Assembly: GCA_035711465.1 (NCBI GenBank)
Contig: DASTCC010000172.1
Span: 1 to 9,870 of the forward strand
Direction: 5' to 3'
Length of the DNA stretch: 9,870 nt
Origin: DASTCC01 sp035711465
GTDB taxonomy: Bacteria > Acidobacteriota > Vicinamibacteria > Vicinamibacterales > SCN-69-37
Of this stretch, positions 6,459 through 9,870 are shown piece after piece. How positions within the stretch are numbered: position 1 is the first letter of the stretch; the number at the start of each line of letters is the position of its first letter. Position numbers and translations under genes: made by a program. The notes under the pieces are model-generated. The model was not told where the DNA came from and ran no database searches. It saw only the letters and a list, made by a program, of their open reading frames with translations.

Positions 6459-9293
6459 TCAGCGGGCTGCGGCCAGCGAGAACGTGCGCCCGGCGATCGT
6501 CGAGCGGCCGAGGGCCTCGAGGCGCTTTCGGATTGCACGCACCCACGGCAGCGCGCCGAACCCTCGCGCCGAGAGCTCGCCCTCGATGGCAACCTCCTCG
6601 GACGACCAGATCAATTGCGCATCGCTGTCGACGGTGCGCGGGCCAGCCACCGCGCTGACGTCGGATGCGAGACGCGCGATCTCGTCGGTGGTGAGCGCCC
6701 GCGGCACGCCGACGAGCAGGAGCGTCTGGGCCGGCGCCGGACCATCCAGCGTGACCGTCCACGCGCCGTTCGCGCGCTCCGTTTCCCGCAGCACCGTCAC
6801 CGGTCCCTCCGATCCGAAGACCAGCAGGTAGCTCGACCATCCGTCAGGCACCGTGCCGGCTGCGGCCGCCTGGGCGCCGGTACGCAGCGCCGGATCGCCG
6901 AGCTGATACAGCGTGCGGCGCCCGTCGGTGAGGCTGAAGACCTTGAGGTCGGCTCGGGTCGAGCCGCGCGACAGATCCGCGAGACGGCGTTCGACGCCGG
7001 CGAGATCGAATGCCGCTCCCGACGCTTCGTCGCGCCCGGCGCTCAGCGCGAGCGCCAGCTGCCGCGCTTCGCTGTAGGCGACCCGCGCCTCCGCCGGCGC
7101 CGCCGCTCGCAGCACATCGCCGCGGATGACGAGCGCGGAGGCCAGGTCGCGTTGTGCGCGCGCATCCGCGGTGTCGGCCGCCGCGAGCTCACGCAGAACG
7201 CGAATCCCCTCATCGACCTCGGCGCGCCCCTGAGGATCGCCAGCGGCGTCGAGCACGGCGCCGAACCGCGTCGTCGCGAGCGCGAGATCGCGGCGAACGA
7301 TCGCGGTGTCCACTCCCGGCTGCCCGGTGATTTCCTCGAGCAGCGCCGCCGTACGCCGGTACGCCGACTGCGCGTCGGAGAGCAGACCCTGCGCTTGCGC
7401 GACGCGTCCCAGCCGGTGAGTCGTCAACGCCAGCTGCCGCTTGGGTTCCGGTTCGTTGGGCGCGCGGAGCGCATGACGCTCGTCGATGGCGAGCGCCGCC
7501 TGATACGCCTCGACCGCCGCGGGCCAATCGCGCGCGGCAAATTTCACGTCGCCGATCGGTCGAAGGATGCCGGCGAGCAGCGTCTGCGCGGCGACATTCT
7601 GCGGATCGCTGGCGACGAGCGCTGACGCCAGCGATCTGGCCGTGGCGTACTCGGCGAGCGCGGCGTCGTAGTCGCGATTGGCGGCGAGGACGTCGCCGAT
7701 CGACGCGTGGTTTCGCGCGCGCGCTTCGTCCGTGCCGCTGTCGGCGGCGCCCGCGGGCCCGTCGAGGAGCGCCAGCGCCGCGCGATAGCTGGCCACCGCG
7801 CCGTCGGGATCCCCGAGGTTGCGGCTGTTCGGATTGCCCTGGATGTCGCCGAGCCGCCGGTAGACCTCGGCGGTCTGCAGCGCCACCGTGGGATCGTCCG
7901 CGGATCGAACCTCCGACAGATACGCCGCCAGCCCGCGCGCGAGCTGCTGGCGTGCGTCGGTCGAACCCGCCACGGTCGCGAGCGTGCCGTCGAGCGCGAT
8001 CATGCCGTCGGCCAGCGAACGCACGTTCGCCAGCTCGGCGCGCGCGCGGTCGCGTTCGCTCCGCGCCTCCGACCACTGCCACAGCAGACTCGCCGCGGCC
8101 GCAATGAGCGCCAGCCCCGCGACGACGCCGGCGGCGACGACAGCGCGGTGGCGGCCGACGAAACGCTGGAGGCGATAGACGCGGGAGCCGCCGCGCGCCC
8201 GCACCGGATAGCCGCCGAGGTAGGCGCGGACGTCGCCGGCGAGATCGTCGGCGCTGCGGTAGCGCTGATACGGATCGCGCGACAGCGCCTTGAGCATGAT
8301 CGCGTCGAGATCGCCTTCGAGATCTCGCGGCAGCAACCCGGGCGCCACGCCGCGGGCGTTGACGGCAGCGGCGCCGAGCGGGCCGAGATACTCGGCCATC
8401 GCCGCGCTCGGCCGCAGCACGTCCGCCGACCCCGCCTTCGTCGTCACGTCGGTCGCCACCGACGTCGGACGCCGGCCGACCAGCAGCTCGTGCAGGATGA
8501 CGCCGAGCGAGTAGATGTCCATGCCGGTGTGCGCCGATTCGCCTTCCATCTGCTCGGGGCTCGCGTAGGCAGGCGTGGCGCGCCGGTGCATCGGACTGGT
8601 AGGATCGCTCGCCTCACGGCCGGCGGGGGTGACGAGCTTCGCGATGCCGAAGTCCAGCAGCTTCGGCGTGCCGTTCGAGTCGACCAGGATGTTCTGCGGC
8701 TTCAGATCGCGATGCACGATCAGCTTGCGGTGCGCCTCGGCGACCGCTTCGGCGACGCGGCCGAAGAGCTCCAGGCGCGCGCGAAGCGGCAGCGACTCCG
8801 TCGCGCAGTGCTCGGTGATCGGCGTGCCGTCGACGTACTCCATCACCAGGTACAGCAAGCCATCCGAAGCCCGGCCGGCGTCGAGCAGTTGCGCAATGCT
8901 CGGATGACGCAGGGATCCCAGCAGACGACGCTCCTCTTCGAAGCGGCCGATCGAAATCTCGTCCACGGTGTCCGGTTCGATCACCTTGACGGCCACGTCG
9001 CGATCGAACGCGCCATCGGCGCGGCGCGCCAGATACACGCGGCCCATGCCGCCGCGGCCGATGAGCCGCTGAATCTGATACGGACCGACCGGCTTGCCGA
9101 TGAGCGGGTCCTTGCTGAGGCCGGCGTCGGGCTCCTCGACGCTGCGATAGAGGCGGATCAGTTCCAGGACTTCCTTGAAGAGCGCCTCGTCGTCGCCGCA
9201 CGCCTGCTCGAGATACGCGGTACGGTCGACGGCGGGCCGCGCCACGGCGGCGTGGAAGAGGTCGCGAACGCGGCTGGGGAGGTCGTGCTTCAC
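6459..9293 (-). CDS. Membrane Ser/Thr protein kinase with TPR repeats and an unrecognised C-terminal domain
   Basis: 944 residues, PknB-like. A short N-terminal region (1-60) typical of acidobacterial kinases, with ACGDDEALFKEV, precedes the kinase domain at about 72-360. The domain is intact: Gly loop GRGGMG 79-84, Lys103 in AVKV, HRDLKPQN 194-201, DFG 214-216, and the APE-equivalent SPE at 245-247. One TM helix spans about 384-405, preceded by basic RHR, so the kinase should be cytoplasmic and the rest outside the membrane. Residues about 465-770 are TPR-like, including the GNPNSRNLGDPDGAVASYR segment common to these kinases. Residues about 780-935 form a further domain I do not recognise. 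The start is GTG, without a clear SD; upstream codons extend into the short spacer. It is divergent from an ECF sigma factor, which is a likely substrate. Confidence 0.94.
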   Translation of the reverse strand: MKHDLPSRVRDLFHAAVARPAVDRTAYLEQACGDDEALFKEVLELIRLYRSVEEPDAGLSKDPLIGKPVGPYQIQRLIGRGGMGRVYLARRADGAFDRDVAVKVIEPDTVDEISIGRFEEERRLLGSLRHPSIAQLLDAGRASDGLLYLVMEYVDGTPITEHCATESLPLRARLELFGRVAEAVAEAHRKLIVHRDLKPQNILVDSNGTPKLLDFGIAKLVTPAGREASDPTSPMHRRATPAYASPEQMEGESAHTGMDIYSLGVILHELLVGRRPTSVATDVTTKAGSADVLRPSAAMAEYLGPLGAAAVNARGVAPGLLPRDLEGDLDAIMLKALSRDPYQRYRSADDLAGDVRAYLGGYPVRARGGSRVYRLQRFVGRHRAVVAAGVVAGLALIAAAASLLWQWSEARSERDRARAELANVRSLADGMIALDGTLATVAGSTDARQQLARGLAAYLSEVRSADDPTVALQTAEVYRRLGDIQGNPNSRNLGDPDGAVASYRAALALLDGPAGAADSGTDEARARNHASIGDVLAANRDYDAALAEYATARSLASALVASDPQNVAAQTLLAGILRPIGDVKFAARDWPAAVEAYQAALAIDERHALRAPNEPEPKRQLALTTHRLGRVAQAQGLLSDAQSAYRRTAALLEEITGQPGVDTAIVRRDLALATTRFGAVLDAAGDPQGRAEVDEGIRVLRELAAADTADARAQRDLASALVIRGDVLRAAAPAEARVAYSEARQLALALSAGRDEASGAAFDLAGVERRLADLSRGSTRADLKVFSLTDGRRTLYQLGDPALRTGAQAAAAGTVPDGWSSYLLVFGSEGPVTVLRETERANGAWTVTLDGPAPAQTLLLVGVPRALTTDEIARLASDVSAVAGPRTVDSDAQLIWSSEEVAIEGELSARGFGALPWVRAIRKRLEALGRSTIAGRTFSLAAAR

Positions 9294-9304
9294 GAGAAAC
9301 CGAC

Positions 9305-9337
9305 CACTTGTATTAGTGAGACGCGTAATGTATCACT
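9305..9337. promoter_or_regulatory. Repeated half-sites in the kinase/sigma spacer (operator-like)
   Basis: CACT (9305-9308), AGTG (9315-9318) and CACT (9334-9337) form two inverted pairs, the longer being AGTGA-N13-TCACT (9315-9319 and 9333-9337). TGTAT also occurs twice in direct orientation, 20 bp apart (9309-9313 and 9329-9333), about two helical turns. This is compatible with a dimeric regulator or sigma autoregulation, but the spacer is short and the pattern could be chance. Confidence 0.35.
9327..9335 (-). promoter_or_regulatory. Possible extended -10 promoter of the kinase gene
   Basis: The minus strand reads TGATACATT, an extended -10 of the same form as that before the tRNA. The hexamer TACATT matches TATAAT in 4 of 6 positions. 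It would give the kinase mRNA a leader of about 27 nt. It overlaps the operator-like repeats. Confidence 0.35.
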
Positions 9338-9347
9338 TCGGCCGGTC

Positions 9348-9870
9348 ATGACGCGCTCTGACGAAGTCACGCGCCTGCTCGCCCGCTGGCGGCAAGGCGA
9401 CGCCAGCGCCGGCGACGACGTCGTCCAGGCGACCTATCAGGAACTGCGGCGGATCGCGCGCGGGATGATGCGCGGCGAACGGCCCCAGCACACCCTGCAG
9501 CCCACCGCCCTCGTCCACGAGGCCTACCTGCGGCTCTTCCAGGATCAACCGGCAACGCTCGCGTCGCGGACGGCGTTCCTGAAGCTGATGGCGTCGCAGA
9601 TGAAGCGCCAGCTGATCGATCACGCGCGCCGCCGGAACGCGGACAAGCGCGGCGGCGGCCAGGCGCACGCCAACGTCGACGACGTCGACCTGCCGGCGGC
9701 CCTCGACGACGAATCGCCGGAACAGTTCCTCCAACGTCTCGACCAGGCGCTCGATCAGCTCGCCGCCGAGCATCCCCGCGTCGCGACGATCATCCGCCTC
9801 CGCTTCCTCGAGGATCGCTCCATCGAAGACACCGCGAAGGAGCTCGGGATGAGCGCCGGCACGGTCAAGC
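9348..9870 (+). CDS. ECF-type RNA polymerase sigma factor (Sig-70_X6 type), C-terminus cut by window edge
   Basis: 174 codons and one extra base are present. The family is usually a little longer, so perhaps 10-20 residues are missing. It matches the sigma group found beside Ser/Thr kinases in Acidobacteriota and Planctomycetes. Region 2 contains VTRLLARWRQGD, YQELRRIARGMMRGE, HTLQPTALVHEAYLRLF (48-64) and MASQMKRQLIDHARRR (81-96), followed by KRGGG. Region 4 contains ATIIRLRFLEDRSIEDTAKELGMSAGTVK (146-174), a helix-turn-helix that binds the -35 element. Where most ECF sigmas have an acidic DAED-type motif in region 2.2, this one has QPTA with Thr53. The ATG at 9348 fits homology; there is no SD. 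It is divergent from the kinase gene, with a 54-bp spacer. No anti-sigma gene is seen on this side. Confidence 0.93.
   Translation, partial: MTRSDEVTRLLARWRQGDASAGDDVVQATYQELRRIARGMMRGERPQHTLQPTALVHEAYLRLFQDQPATLASRTAFLKLMASQMKRQLIDHARRRNADKRGGGQAHANVDDVDLPAALDDESPEQFLQRLDQALDQLAAEHPRVATIIRLRFLEDRSIEDTAKELGMSAGTVK

Noticed and set aside
6375..7625. 416-codon rightward frame overlapping the end of glgX and opposite the kinase
   Set aside because: Arg-rich shadow without motifs; the TPR/C-terminal part of the kinase explains the segment.
1..9870. CRISPR array, insertion sequence, prophage or other mobile element
   Set aside because: No regularly spaced repeats, transposase or integrase frames or terminal repeats were seen; base composition looks even across the genes.

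Overview
This is a GC-rich chromosomal window with dense, ordinary-looking bacterial genes. The best guess for the source is an Acidobacteriota (Vicinamibacteria-like) bacterium. The basis is the base composition, the lack of strong Shine-Dalgarno sites at several starts, and the pairing of a Sig-70_X6-type ECF sigma factor with a membrane Ser/Thr kinase carrying a TPR region, a combination common in that phylum and in Planctomycetes. This assignment is inference from memory of the families. I see no insertion sequence, phage gene or CRISPR array.

Layout. Positions 1-4198 read leftward as one probable gene string: queA (4198-3149), a deoxyhypusine-synthase-like gene (3152-2127), a tRNA with anticodon CAT (2038-1962), tilS (1907-501) and the 5' end of ftsH (504 to beyond position 1). 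queA and the DHS-like gene overlap by ATGA, as do tilS and ftsH. The theme is tRNA maturation (queuosine, lysidine) plus membrane proteolysis. The gaps around the tRNA carry strong inverted repeats and a good extended -10 promoter.

From 4292/4298 to 6451 a complete glgX (glycogen debranching) reads rightward, divergent from queA. It ends only 7 bp from the end of the next gene, which reads toward it.

From 9293 down to 6459 lies a 944-residue transmembrane Ser/Thr protein kinase with TPR repeats and an unrecognised C-terminal domain. Divergent from it, across a 54-bp AT-richer spacer with repeated half-sites, an ECF sigma factor starts at 9348 and runs off the right edge.

The most interesting part is the kinase/sigma pair. 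The sigma lacks the usual acidic motif in region 2.2 and has Thr53 there instead, which suggests activation by phosphorylation. Next come the tRNA(CAT)-hairpin-tilS arrangement, where the tRNA may be the substrate of the adjacent enzyme, and the orphan DHS-like enzyme coupled to queA. No stretch over 300 bases lacks a gene.
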